A stretch of DNA of 64,000 nucleotides from Medakamo hakoo (lineage: Eukaryota > Chlorophyta > Trebouxiophyceae > Coccomyxaceae). The position numbers were made by a program, and so were the translations under genes. Every line of letters starts with the position of its first letter. Position 1 is the first letter of the stretch. The stretch lies in the NCBI GenBank assembly GCA_026636295.1, contig CP089462.1:930001-994000 (forward strand), in the 5' to 3' direction. Positions 30,422 through 40,508 of this stretch are shown here, piece by piece. The notes under the pieces are model-generated. The model was not told the origin of the DNA, made no database searches, and was given only the letters and a program-made list of their open reading frames with translations.

Positions 30422-31676
30422 TCAACGGAACCAGCCCGTGATCACCCAGTTGGCGACCGCGCTGCCCGCCGCCAGCAGCAACTTCTCCGACTCGTAAAAC
30501 CAGTAGGGCATGGACCGGCCCAACGCGGACGCCACCGCGTCGGGGAAGGAGTAGAAGAGCGCGCAGCCGGCAAAGGTTGCGACGACCGCGAGCAACAAGC
30601 CGCGGCCGACGTTCTTGGCGCCCCGCACTTTTTGGGCGGAGGACAGCTCTTCGCCCGCTTCGGCCGAGCCGGGCGGGAACAGGGCGTTGAGCTTGACGAC
30701 GTTGCCGATGGCGCCGGCCAGGGCGGCTATTTCGTGGAGGGGTGGGGGAGGGAAAGGGGCGTGAGCAAAAACATGAGCAGCGCGCGCGCGGGTTGCATGA
30801 AACACACCTCTCCATCCGCCCAAAACGCACTGTAAACCACGGGCTGCGTGCCCGTGCCGGGCGACACGAGCGCGTACACCATCAGCGCCGCCTGCACCGC
30901 CGCGCTCACCAGCAGGGCCTGGCGTTCGGCGGGCGCCCAGCGCGGCCGCCAGGGGAAGAGCTCGCCCTGGTCGGCCCAGCGGGCAGACGGCTCGACCGCG
31001 GACGGGCCGCCGGCCAGGCGCGCGGACAGCGCCGCCATGACGACGGCCGAGTGCGCGGCTTCCAAGCGGGCCATGGCCCCATCATTGCCGCGGACTTCAT
31101 ACTTTTTGCGGTTGTACGCCCGGTTGACGGTGTCGGAGTCGGCGTCGGGCGGGACGCCGAGGACCTGTGTGGGTTGAGGGACGTGGATGGAGGGGCGAGG
31201 GTCGGGTGTCCGGTCGTGCGCGCAGAGAGCCCCCCCGCCCCCAAAAAGACGCGTCCTCGGCATCCCGCCGCCGTCAGACCCACAGCCCTGCGTACCGCCG
31301 CATCTCTCTCGCCCGGCCAGTAGCGGGGAAGGGCGTGGTGTGGGCGCGGCCTGAGCGAAAACGGGCGCGTGGCTAGGGGAAGCGGACACCCAGCGACGGC
31401 CGCCGATTGGGCCTTGTGACCGCGCACGGCCGCGCGGGGCGCGGGCATTCCACGCACGCATGGACGGCGTGACACACACGCCCTTCATCTCACCTTCCAC
31501 GGGTCGTCCATGGCCGCGCCTTCGCCGCCTTCTGTGGAAGCGACCGGGCGCAGAGCGCGGCGGCGGTGCGGCAGCAGCGGCGCGGCAGCCCGGACGACGG
31601 TGGGCGCCGCCAGCCGCACGGAGCGCGCAGGGCGGGCAGGAGCCAGGCCCGGACGCGCGGCGGCCAGGGCGTGCAT
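30422..31676 (-). CDS. CPP1-like J-domain-derived plastid membrane protein
   Basis: Three exons: 31676-31494, 31164 to about 30804, and 30726-30422. Transit peptide MHALAAARPGLAPARPARSV, then DPWKVLGVPPDADSDTVNRA, a J-like domain without the HPD motif. C-terminal hydrophobic segments (AQRQALLVSAAVQAALMVYA-like, GLLLAVVATFAGCALFYSF and LLLAAGSAVANWVITGWF) fit a membrane anchor. Architecture matches plant CPP1 (cell growth defect factor), a chaperone for protochlorophyllide oxidoreductase. The last junction is uncertain: the good acceptor (aaatag) requires a phase-1 donor gtttca, which is atypical; a donor three bases upstream breaks the frame. The divergent ABCD transporter starts 117 bp away. 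Confidence 0.7.
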
Positions 31677-31793
31677 GCTGTGTCGCGCGCGCGAGAGAGT
31701 GGTGCGTGTGTCGCGGAGACTCTTCCCTGGCCTTGCGAGTGTGAGATGAGCAGAGCTGTCGCCACTCTCCCTCCCCACTCTCCAAAAAAAAAA

Positions 31794-34323
31794 ATGCCCG
31801 TCTCCAGGCCGACCAGCGCGGCCCTGCGCGCCCTGCGCACACACCGCCCCGCCTCGGCCGAAGAGGAACCCCTGTACGATGGCAGTTCATCCGCCCGGGC
31901 GGCACTCGCCGTCGGCACGCCCTTTCGGCGGGGGACGGCCCGGCGGTCGTCTGCCCCTGGGGAGGTCGACTTGGCGCGGTCGACAGTTCCCCTGCGTGGG
32001 CCCGCCCTGGCCACGATTGAATCGTCCGGCCCGGGGCATGACGCCGACGATATCGCTCTGGACGTCCGCCCTGGGACGGCAGGGCGGCGGGACGGGAGCG
32101 GGTCCGGCACCGGCTCGTCTTCGAGCACACGGCCCAAGTCGGCGCGCGTCGACGTGTCGACCGCCACCCAGAAGCGGGCGCTGCCTTCTTTGCCGCGCGC
32201 CCTGCTGCAGTGGGGGCGGGTGGCCCGGCTGTGGTATAGCAGTGAGTTATTTGAATGAGGGAGGGCGGGCAAGGCGTGGCCGCGGCAAGGGGAACGGTGC
32301 CCTGGACGAACGAGCGCGCATGCAGCAGCTGCCGCCCGAACCTTCCCTCGCCTCCTCCCCCACCTTTTTTTTTCCATGTCACTCAACCTCCACAGGTCAC
32401 GACTGGCCGCGGGCCTGGGCGTGGACGGCGCTCGCCCTGGCCCTTTCCGGCGGCGGCACCGCCATGATGGTGCGCCTGTCCTACGTCCAGGCGGCGCTGA
32501 TGACGGGGCTGGCCGCGCGCGACGCGGGCGCGCTCAGGACTGCTGTGCTGCATTTCGCGGGCATCGCGTCCGTCGCCGCCCCGCTGTACGCGGCGTCCGA
32601 CTGGGTGACGGCCCGCTTAGCCATCGAGTGGCGGGCCTGGCTGGCGGGCCACCTCATGGCCCTGTACTACGCCGACCGCGGCTTTTACCGGCTGCACGGC
32701 GACGGGAGTGGCGGGGGTGGCGCCGCCGCGCCAGGGCACCCGCCGGCGTCCGCCACGCCCTCCACGCCCTCCACGCCGCCGCCCATCCCGCCCAACGTCG
32801 GCGCCGACCCGGGCTTGGTCGACAACCCGGACCAGCGCATCGCCGACGACGCCCGCGACTTCACCCAACGCTCCGTCGACCTGGTGTCAGGGTTTGTGGG
32901 CAAGGCGAGCATGGCCGCCGCGTTTGCGGGCGTCCTCGCCTCCACCTCGCCCACGCTCGTCGGCGTGGCGGTCGCGTACGCCCTGGCCGGCACGGCCGTC
33001 ACGGCCCTGCTCTTCGGCCGCCGCCTGGCGTCCCTGGAGTTCCTGGCCCTGGCCCGGGAGGGCGACCTGCGGTACGACCTGGTCCGCACGCGCGAGCACT
33101 CGGAAGCGATCGCCTTCTTTGGCGGGGGCCCGCGCGAGCGCGCCACGGCCGTGGCCCGCCTGGGCGCCGTCCTGGCCACCCGCCGCGTCGCCGTCGCCTG
33201 GACGGCCGGGCTGAACCTGTGGGTCAACGCCTACACGTACGCGGCGTCCGTCATCCCCGTGCTGGTCACGGCGCCGGCATACTTTGGCGGGCGCCTGCCC
33301 TTTGGGTCCGTGACCCAGGCGTCGCAAGCCTTTGACCAGATCGAGACGGCCATCAACTTTTTCGTGACGAACCTGGTGTCCATCTCCACGCTGGCGGCGC
33401 AGGCCGCGCGGCTGGAGGCCCTGCGGGCGGCGCTGGCGCCGCCGCCGCAGCCGGCCCTCGAGCCGTCCGCCACCACCACCATCACCCGGTCGACTGCGCC
33501 CACGCCGGCGTCCGGCCTCACCCTGACGGGCCTCACCCTGTGGACGCCCGGCCCGAACCCTCGCACCCTGGCCCGCCGCTTGGACCTGAGCCTGGGCCCC
33601 GGCCAGAGCCTCCTGATCGTCGGCCCGTCGGGCTGTGGGAAGAGCGCGCTGCTCCGCGCGATCGCCGGGCTGTGGACTGGAGGCGCCGGGAGCGTGGTCA
33701 GCCCGCCGAGCCACACCCTGTTTTTCTTGCCGCAAAAGCCGTTCATGCCGTGTGGCAGTCTGCGGGCCCAACTACTGTACCCGGGCGGGGAAGACGACGG
33801 CGACGAGGAGGAGGAGGGCAAGGATGGGAAAGAGCGGCGGCGGTGGTGGAGCCGGACACGCCACCGCCACGCCCGCCGCCGCGCGTCGGACGACTCGGCT
33901 CACTCCGACGACGGCACGGCCACCCCGCCCGCAAGCCTGGCCCATTCCGACCCGGCGCTCGAAGCGCTCTTGGCCGGCGTGGGCCTCCCCGACCTGGCGA
34001 CCCGCTTCCCTGGCGGCCTCGACGCGAAAGCAGAGTGGGCGCACGTCCTTTCCCTGGGCGAGCAGCAGCGCGTCAGTGCGGCGCGTTTGCTCGCCGCCAC
34101 CCCCGCCCTCGCATTTTTAGACGAAGCCACGTCGGCCCTGGACCCGGGCGCGGAAGCGGCGGTGTACGCGCGCATTGCGGCGGCCTGCCCGTCGTATGTC
34201 AGCGTCGGCCACCACGCCGCGCTTGCGGCCTGGCACAGCCACGTCCTAGAGGCGTGCGGGGGTGGCGTGTGGCGCCTGGTGGGGAGTGAGGAGTGGGTGG
34301 CTGGGCGTGCGGGCGGGAGGTAG
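31794..34323 (+). CDS. ABCD-type half ABC transporter, probably plastid envelope
   Basis: Two exons, 31794-32241 and 32396-34323, phase 1, 791 residues. The Ser/Arg/Thr-rich N-terminus (1-120) looks like a transit peptide plus linker. The membrane domain has six hydrophobic stretches with LSYVQAALMTGLAARDAGAL, ALYYADRGFYRL, NPDQRIADDARDFTQRS (the ABC_membrane_2 EAA-like QR.A.D loop) and GVAVAYALAGTAVTALLFG. The nucleotide-binding domain has Walker A VGPSGCGKSALLR, Q-loop FFLPQKPFMPCGSLRAQLLY, signature LSLGEQQRVSAARLL and Walker B ALAFLDEATSALDP. SLGEQQR is diagnostic of the ABCD/SbmA-type group that includes plant chloroplast ABCD2. A charged insert of about 60 residues (Glu/Asp, then Arg/His, then Ser/Asp) sits between Q-loop and signature. 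Forms a homodimer; substrate unknown (fatty acyl-CoA or vitamin-like compound by family). Confidence 0.88.
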
Positions 34324-34508
34324 GCTATTTTTATAGAGTATTCCCGTCGTTCTGTCCGCGGCAGAGAAAACAAGCCAGGAGGCACAGTGGGCGGAAGGCC
34401 CCCCCCCCACGAGAGAGCAGGATGGTAGAGATGGCCTCGCCTCACACTCCATTCTCCCACAGAAACCACTCTCCCCTTTCCCACCACCACCCACGACAAC
34501 CAAAAGCC

Positions 34509-36608
34509 ATGGCTTTCTCCATCGCCAAGCCGGCCGGCGGCATTGTCGGGTGCGTTCCATTGCCTCCTCGCGTCAGCCGGACGGGGGCGGGGGTCTTGCG
34601 TGCGCCGCGGCCGCGCCGCGCGGAGAAGAAGAAGCAAGAAAAAGAAAAAACAAACCAAAGCGGCTCCTTCGGACCTCCAACGCTCGTGCGCTCACTCGCC
34701 CTCCCTGCCCTCCACCCGCCCACTAACAGCCGCAAGCCCGCCCCGGCCAAGCGCGCGGTAAGTCGCACTATATCGTCACGGGGCGTGGACGGCCGCGCGA
34801 GCCCATCCTGGCCCGCCACCCGCGGCGGGGTGTGGGAGTTTCGTGCCGCGGCCGAACGCTCCAACGCAAGCGTGCAGGGAGTGGCGGGGTCGAGCCCGCG
34901 GAGGGCTGGGCCACCCACACCCGCTCCCAGTCATGGCCACACCTGGAGGCCCGGACTTGTCGCGGAGCTGGGCGGCATGGCGACTCCCGCGCCGCGCTTT
35001 GCGCGCCGCCTGCCGCATGCGGCTCTCCGCCCCTCCCTTGGCCAGCAGCGACCGCGTGCGCGCCCGTGCCCTTGCCCCGCCAAAATCGCGCGCCCTCACC
35101 CTCTCCGCCCTTCCTTTCCTATCTCCAGGCCCGCGTCGTCGTCCGCGCTGAGGAGGCGCCCAAGGCCAACGTGCGTGCGGGGGCGGCGGACCGGTGCTAG
35201 TGTACGGGGGAGGGCCGACCAAATGCGGAAGCTTTCTCTCCGCGCCGGCGCCGATAACTAGCACCCAACCAGAAACACTCACCTCCCTCCCTCCCTCCCT
35301 CCCTCCACCTCTCCAGTCCTCCGGCACCAAGAAGGACAAGAAGTACTCCCAGACGGGCGGTCGCTGGCGCGCCATCGACGCGGACGTCGACCTGTCGGAC
35401 GACCAGCAGGACATCCAGCGCGCGCGCGGCATGGTCGACGAGCTGTACCAGGGCTGGGCGGGCCAGGGCACGACGGAGGTCGTGCTGTCCTCCTCGGAAT
35501 ACCTGTCCGCGGCCGCGCGCGACCTGAACAACATCGAGGACGGCTTCTACATCTCGCCCGCCTTCCTGGACAAGCTGTCCATCCACATCGCCAAGAACTT
35601 CCTGGACCTGCCCAAGATCAAGGTCCCGCTCATCCTCGGCATCTGGGGCGGCAAGGGCCAGGGCAAGACCTTCCAGTGCACGCTGGCGTACAAGAAGCTG
35701 GGCATCTCGCCGATCGTCATGTCCGCTGGTGCGTGTGTGTGTGTGGGGTGTGTGGGAGGCGGTGCTGGCTGGGGGGCGGCGACAGGCGGGCGACGACACC
35801 AACAAAACACGTACGCGCGCGCGCTCACACCCCCCATCCCCACGCGCGCCTCTTGAACCCCTTTCCAGGTGAGCTGGAGTCTGGCAACGCCGGCGAGCCC
35901 GCCAAGCTGATCCGCCAGCGCTACCGCGAGGCGTCCGACATCATCAAGAAGGGCCGCATGTCCTCCCTGTTCATCAACGACCTGGACGCCGGCGCCGGCC
36001 GCATGGGCGGCGGCACGCAGTACACGGTGAACAACCAGATGGTTAACGCGACGCTCATGAACATCGCGGACAACCCGACCAACGTCCAGCTGCCCGGCGT
36101 GTACAAGGAGGAGCAGATCCCGCGCGTCCCCATCGTGTGCACGGGCAACGACTTCTCCACCCTGTACGCCCCGCTCATCCGCGACGGCCGCATGGAGAAG
36201 TTCTACTGGGCGCCGACGCGCGAGGACCGCGTGGGCGTGTGCATGGGCATCTTCCAGCACGACGGCATCGGCCGCCTGGACGTGGAGACGATCGTGGACA
36301 CGTTCCCGGGCCAGTCCATCGACTTCTTCGGCGCGCTGCGCGCCCGCGTGTACGACGACAAGGTCCGCGAGTTCGTCGAGACGATCGGCATCGAGAACAT
36401 CGGCAAGCGCCTGATCAACTCGCGCGAGGGCAAGGTCGAGTTTGAGAAGCCCAAGATGGACCTGGACACCCTGCTGTCGTACGGCAACGCCCTGGTCCAG
36501 GAGCAGGAGAACGTCAAGCGCGTCCAGCTGGCGGACGCGTACCTGGACGGCGCCGTCCTGGCCGGCGCCGACGGCTCGTCCGTGCCGGAGGACATCAAGG
36601 CGCGCTGA
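34509..36608 (+). CDS. RCA: Rubisco activase (green type, beta-like)
   Basis: Five exons: 34509-34549, 34730-34757, 35129-35170, 35317-35728 and 35869-36608; 420 residues. Exons 1-3 encode a short transit peptide ([36 protein letters not shown]). The AAA+ core has Walker [14 protein letters not shown] near residue 150, [40 protein letters not shown] (Walker B and pore loop 2) and the arginine region [16 protein letters not shown]. It removes inhibitory sugar phosphates from Rubisco in the chloroplast stroma. The C-terminus ends [10 protein letters not shown] and lacks the two-Cys redox extension of alpha-type activase, so it should not be thioredoxin-switched that way. Codon choice is almost wholly G/C-ending with AAG, GAG and AAC, as in a highly expressed gene. 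Introns 1-3 fall in the presequence. Confidence 0.98.
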
Positions 36609-37033
36609 ACGACGCAACGGTTGCGTCTGGTCCTCTTCTCCTTTTTTGTTTTGTTTTTTACCTTTCCTTTTTCCCAACCACGCGCCCGCCCCCCTGTCAG
36701 GGGGTGGGCGTGTGTGAGGGGGGACGGGAATGCCATGAGAACGAGCCGATTCATTTCCTTTTTTACGTTTTGTGCGAGAGAGTGTGTGTGGATGTGAGAG
36801 AGTGTGCGAGAGCGAGGTGGGTGGTTGGGGGAGGCCCCGGCTGTGTGTGTGTGACGCCCGACGCCCTCCAACCCTACCTGTTGCATTCAACACGCACGCG
36901 CGCACAGCACGCACGGGGCCGCGCGCGCCGTCACCGAGCGAAAAAAAAGCGTCCATCAAGAAGTTGTTGAGTACGGCTTTGTGTCGTTTACAGCACGCAC
37001 ACGCCACACTCCATCCATCCATCCCTCTCGCAC
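36609..37033. other. Converging 3' region of Rubisco activase and the lipase gene
   Basis: 425 bp with no gene. It is T-rich after the Rubisco activase stop (TTTTTTGTTTTG runs near 36640-36675) and GT-rich near 36760-36860, as expected of 3' untranslated DNA. Open frames here have no recognisable motif. Confidence 0.7.
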
Positions 37034-40000
37034 TCACCCGCCGCGCGGCGCCCCGTCACGCAGGCGGTGCAGGACGTAGTCCCGCAGGTCGTCCTTGGCC
37101 GCGACGACAAAGTCCATGTGCCCCGCATCCGGGAACTCGCGGTACGTCGTCCAGGGGCCCCGACCCGCGGAGACCATGGCATCGTAGTGCCGGCGGCAGT
37201 TGGCGGCGACGACGACGCCGTCGGCCCGGCCCGCGACAATGTCGACGGGCACGTCCAGCAGGCCGTACTGCGCCGCGATGTCCGGCGGCGACCGCACGCC
37301 GTACCGGGCCAAGTTTCCAGCGCCCGCGGGGCCGCCGTAGTCGTACAGCTGGAATTTCCCGGACTTGATCCACTGGCAGATGTGGTTGCCCGTGTGGAAG
37401 GAGATGCCGGGCATGGCGGCGGCCGCGTAGTGCGGGAGTTGGAGCGCGCGGTCCCACTGGGACGTGTCGCCGGAGAAGCAGACCCGAATGAAGGTGCGGA
37501 CCAGTTCTTGGACGGCGGGCAGGTGTTGGAGGTCGTGCGTCAGCTTGAAGGTCACGTGGCGGAGGGGGGAGGTGGGGAGGTGGAAGCGGGCCCCCGCTAG
37601 CGGCGGGCCGCCGCCAGACGGGAAAGCCGTCGCGTCGCCCGGGTTCCAGCGCGACCCCGGGCGCAGCAGCCAGGGCGACGCCGCGTCCAGCGCCCGGCAG
37701 ATGATCGGGACGGCGACGATGAAGGGGTAGGCGGCCAGGGGCGGGCGGTCCTGGAAGCCCGCGGGCGTCAGGAGGATGAGGCGGTCGAGGCGGTGCGGGC
37801 GGCCCAGGGACCGGCACATGACGGCGTAGATGAGCAGGGCGGCCCCGCCCATGGAGTGGCCGACGGCGCGCAGGCGGTAGGGCTTGGGCGGGGCCGCGTC
37901 GGCGCCCGGCCGGCGCGGCGGGCGGGGCGGGAGGGACGGGCGAGGGGCGGACTCGGCGCCCTCGCCGCCCTCTTCATCGCCCTCCGCCCCGGGCGGCGCG
38001 GACGCGGCCGGGCCCCGGTGCCGGCGGCGGTGGCGGTGACGGGGCAGCGACAGCCCGCCCGAATCGCTGGCGGGCCGGGAGGACGAGGGTGGCGACGCGT
38101 CGTCGCCGGAGTTCCGGCCACCGCGCCCGCCGCGCCCGGTCGCGGCCGCGAGCGCGCCCGCGAGCACCGCCCGGACGGGCGTGCGGGCGGGCGGCCCGCC
38201 GTCATCGTCCCCCACCCCAGCCATGGCTTCCCGGATGGACGCCTCGTTGGGCGGGCGCAGGGCGGCGGCGGCGGCGGCGGCGGCTGGGTCGGCGACCCGC
38301 CGGCCCACTCCACCACCGCCACCACCGCCACCATGGCCGCCCTCCACCGCCTCCGAGTCGGACGCGCACGGCCGGGACCGCGGGCCCGCCACGTCGGCGG
38401 CGGCCTGGCGACGGAAGCCTTCCCGCGCGACGGTGGCGGGTGGGTGGGGTGGGTGGGGTGGGGGTGAGGAGGGCGCGCCGCCGGGCGCGGCCGGCGCCGC
38501 ACCCCCACCGCCCCCGCCCCCGCCACCGCCGCCGCCCTTGGCCTTCTTCCTCGCCGCTTCCGCCGCGAATTCGGCCGTCTTGACGACGTGGATGTGGTCG
38601 ATGATGGCGCCCAAGTCTTCCAGCGCCATCTCGTTGACCGTGTACCGCCAGTACCGCCACCCGTCGCACGCGCGCGGTGGCGGAGGGCGCGCCGCGGTGG
38701 CGGACGGGCCGGCCGACGCGGCCGCGGCCGCCCGCGCAAGCAGGGCGTCGTCCACGTGCGCGCACGGCGGGTTGGCGCGCGAGTTGGCCAGCCACACGTC
38801 CGCGCCGTCGTTCCAGGCCGCAAAGGCCAGGGAGCCCGTGACGCCGGACGACACCCAGGACACGGGCGTGTCCAGGATGCCGTGGACGAAGAGGGCGACG
38901 TCGCCCGACGGTTCGCCCGTGTCCTTGCGGCGGGGCAGGCGCGTCACGCGGAGGACGTAGCCGTCGGACGTGGTGACCGTGTGTTCCTCCGCGTCGAAGG
39001 AGGCCTGGGTGGAGTAGTCCGCCGCGGACTGGGGCGCGTCCCGGCCGCCGCCCGCGGCGAAGGACTTGGAGCGGCGGAAGCGCGCCGCGCGCGGCCGCGC
39101 CGCGAGCGCCTCCCAGTCATCGTCGTCCGGGTCGGAGGGCGGCGGAGGCGGGGCGGACGCGGCGGCAGCAGCCGCGGCGGCGGCAGCCGCGGCCGCGGCC
39201 GCCGCCCGTGGCGTCACGACGTCCGCGGCTTCGGCGGCGGCGACGGCGGCCGCGTCGATCGGGTCGGGCGGGCGGGGCATGAAGAGGACGAAGCGCACCG
39301 CCCGGCGCAGGCCGTCGAACGCGGTCGCCAGTCCCTCTTCCAAGCCCAGGCGCGCGTCTTCGAGCAGGCCGCGTCGCTTGGCCGCGCCCGCCTCCACGCC
39401 CGTGTTCCAGGCGCCGCGCTCAAACAGGTCCGACCCGTTGCGGCGCAGGCGGCCGCCGCCGGCGCTGGCGCCGAGGTCCGCCAGGGACGCCGCGGACCCA
39501 GCGGCGGGCGTCAGCCCGCCGCCCGCCCCAATGACAGCGGATGCAGACACGGGGACGGGCGGGGCGGCGTCGCCCGCGACGTAGGTGCGGGCGCGGGACA
39601 GGGCCGCGGCCGCCGCTCCGGCCGCGGCCGCGAGCGCGCGGCCGGCCGCGCGGCGCACGGAGGAAACCGGGCCCGCCGGTTTGGGGGCGGCGACGAGTGG
39701 GGGAACGGCGGACGGCGACGGCGAGGGCATGCGGCCGTCGCGCGCGTCGGCAAAGGTGACGGCGGGTGGCGGGCGCGGCGGCGGCGACGGGGACGAGCCT
39801 GCGCGGACGGCGTGGGGTGGGTGGATGGATGGTCGGGACTCATGAGGGGAGGAACGACGCTGCGCGCACCCCCGCTCCGTCCCTCGCACCCTCGCCTCCC
39901 CTCGGCACTCACCTCTCGTCCCGGGCTCGGACCCGTCGCTCTTGCCGCCCACCGCCCGGGCGACGACCGCGTTCAGCGTGGACGGCCGCGCCTCCCTCCA

Positions 40001-40306
40001 GTACGCTTCCCATGCCGCGCCGCGGCGCGAGCGCGCGCCCTCGGCCCGCAGCGTCCGCCAGTACCGCCGGTCCACCAGCAGGGACAGCAGCCAGGCGGTG
40101 GCGCCATTGGCGCCGCGTGTGGCAGCCGCAAAGCCCTCGCGGACCAGGGATTTGGCGCCCTCTTCCCAGGCGGCCGTGACGTCGTCGACAAACCAGGCCG
40201 CGAGCGGGTGCAGGAACCGCGTCTCGGCCCAGCGCAGCAGGTAGATGATGGCCCACACAAGAGCGGCGGGGATGCGGGCGGCCGTCGCCAGCCAGCGACG
40301 CATCAT
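37034..40306 (-). CDS. Very large acid-lipase-like alpha/beta hydrolase
   Basis: Two exons, 40306-39913 and 39798-37034, phase 1, 1052 residues, more than twice the usual length. The hydrophobic N-terminus (RIPAALVWAIIYLLRWAETR) suggests a membrane anchor. The lipase N-domain is EEHTVTTSDGYVLRVTRLP, then DVALFVHGILDTPVSWVSSG, GADVWLANSRANP, WRYWRYTVNEMALEDLGAII. The nucleophile elbow is RAVGHSMGGAALLIYAV (near residue 777), the acid VDIVAGRADGVV and the His GHMDFVVAAKDDLRDYVL. Two large low-complexity inserts, around residues 140-390 and 600-760 (Gly, Ala, Pro and Ser runs), separate these parts; the second lies between HIHVVKT and the nucleophile, in the lid region. Hydrolysis of neutral lipids or sterol esters is inferred. 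Divergent from UBA5. Confidence 0.85.
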   Translation of the reverse strand: MMRRWLATAARIPAALVWAIIYLLRWAETRFLHPLAAWFVDDVTAAWEEGAKSLVREGFAAATRGANGATAWLLSLLVDRRYWRTLRAEGARSRRGAAWEAYWREARPSTLNAVVARAVGGKSDGSEPGTRGECRGEARVRGTERGCAQRRSSPHESRPSIHPPHAVRAGSSPSPPPRPPPAVTFADARDGRMPSPSPSAVPPLVAAPKPAGPVSSVRRAAGRALAAAAGAAAAALSRARTYVAGDAAPPVPVSASAVIGAGGGLTPAAGSAASLADLGASAGGGRLRRNGSDLFERGAWNTGVEAGAAKRRGLLEDARLGLEEGLATAFDGLRRAVRFVLFMPRPPDPIDAAAVAAAEAADVVTPRAAAAAAAAAAAAAAAASAPPPPPSDPDDDDWEALAARPRAARFRRSKSFAAGGGRDAPQSAADYSTQASFDAEEHTVTTSDGYVLRVTRLPRRKDTGEPSGDVALFVHGILDTPVSWVSSGVTGSLAFAAWNDGADVWLANSRANPPCAHVDDALLARAAAAASAGPSATAARPPPPRACDGWRYWRYTVNEMALEDLGAIIDHIHVVKTAEFAAEAARKKAKGGGGGGGGGGGGAAPAAPGGAPSSPPPHPPHPPATVAREGFRRQAAADVAGPRSRPCASDSEAVEGGHGGGGGGGGVGRRVADPAAAAAAAALRPPNEASIREAMAGVGDDDGGPPARTPVRAVLAGALAAATGRGGRGGRNSGDDASPPSSSRPASDSGGLSLPRHRHRRRHRGPAASAPPGAEGDEEGGEGAESAPRPSLPPRPPRRPGADAAPPKPYRLRAVGHSMGGAALLIYAVMCRSLGRPHRLDRLILLTPAGFQDRPPLAAYPFIVAVPIICRALDAASPWLLRPGSRWNPGDATAFPSGGGPPLAGARFHLPTSPLRHVTFKLTHDLQHLPAVQELVRTFIRVCFSGDTSQWDRALQLPHYAAAAMPGISFHTGNHICQWIKSGKFQLYDYGGPAGAGNLARYGVRSPPDIAAQYGLLDVPVDIVAGRADGVVVAANCRRHYDAMVSAGRGPWTTYREFPDAGHMDFVVAAKDDLRDYVLHRLRDGAPRGG

Positions 40307-40508
40307 CTTGTCGCCAGGTGGGTTGTCGCCGGGGCGCGCGGCGCCCCAGGCCGGCCGGAAATAATGGAGAAGTAGAAAGAGCGCATGCGTTTTTCGCACC
40401 TGCGCGACAGAACGAACAAGAACGAACAAGAGAGACCGAGGCGAGTCCCTGGAAAAAACGCCGCCTCGTACCCCGGGCCATCGGCCCTGAAAGCGAAAGG
40501 CTTTCGCC

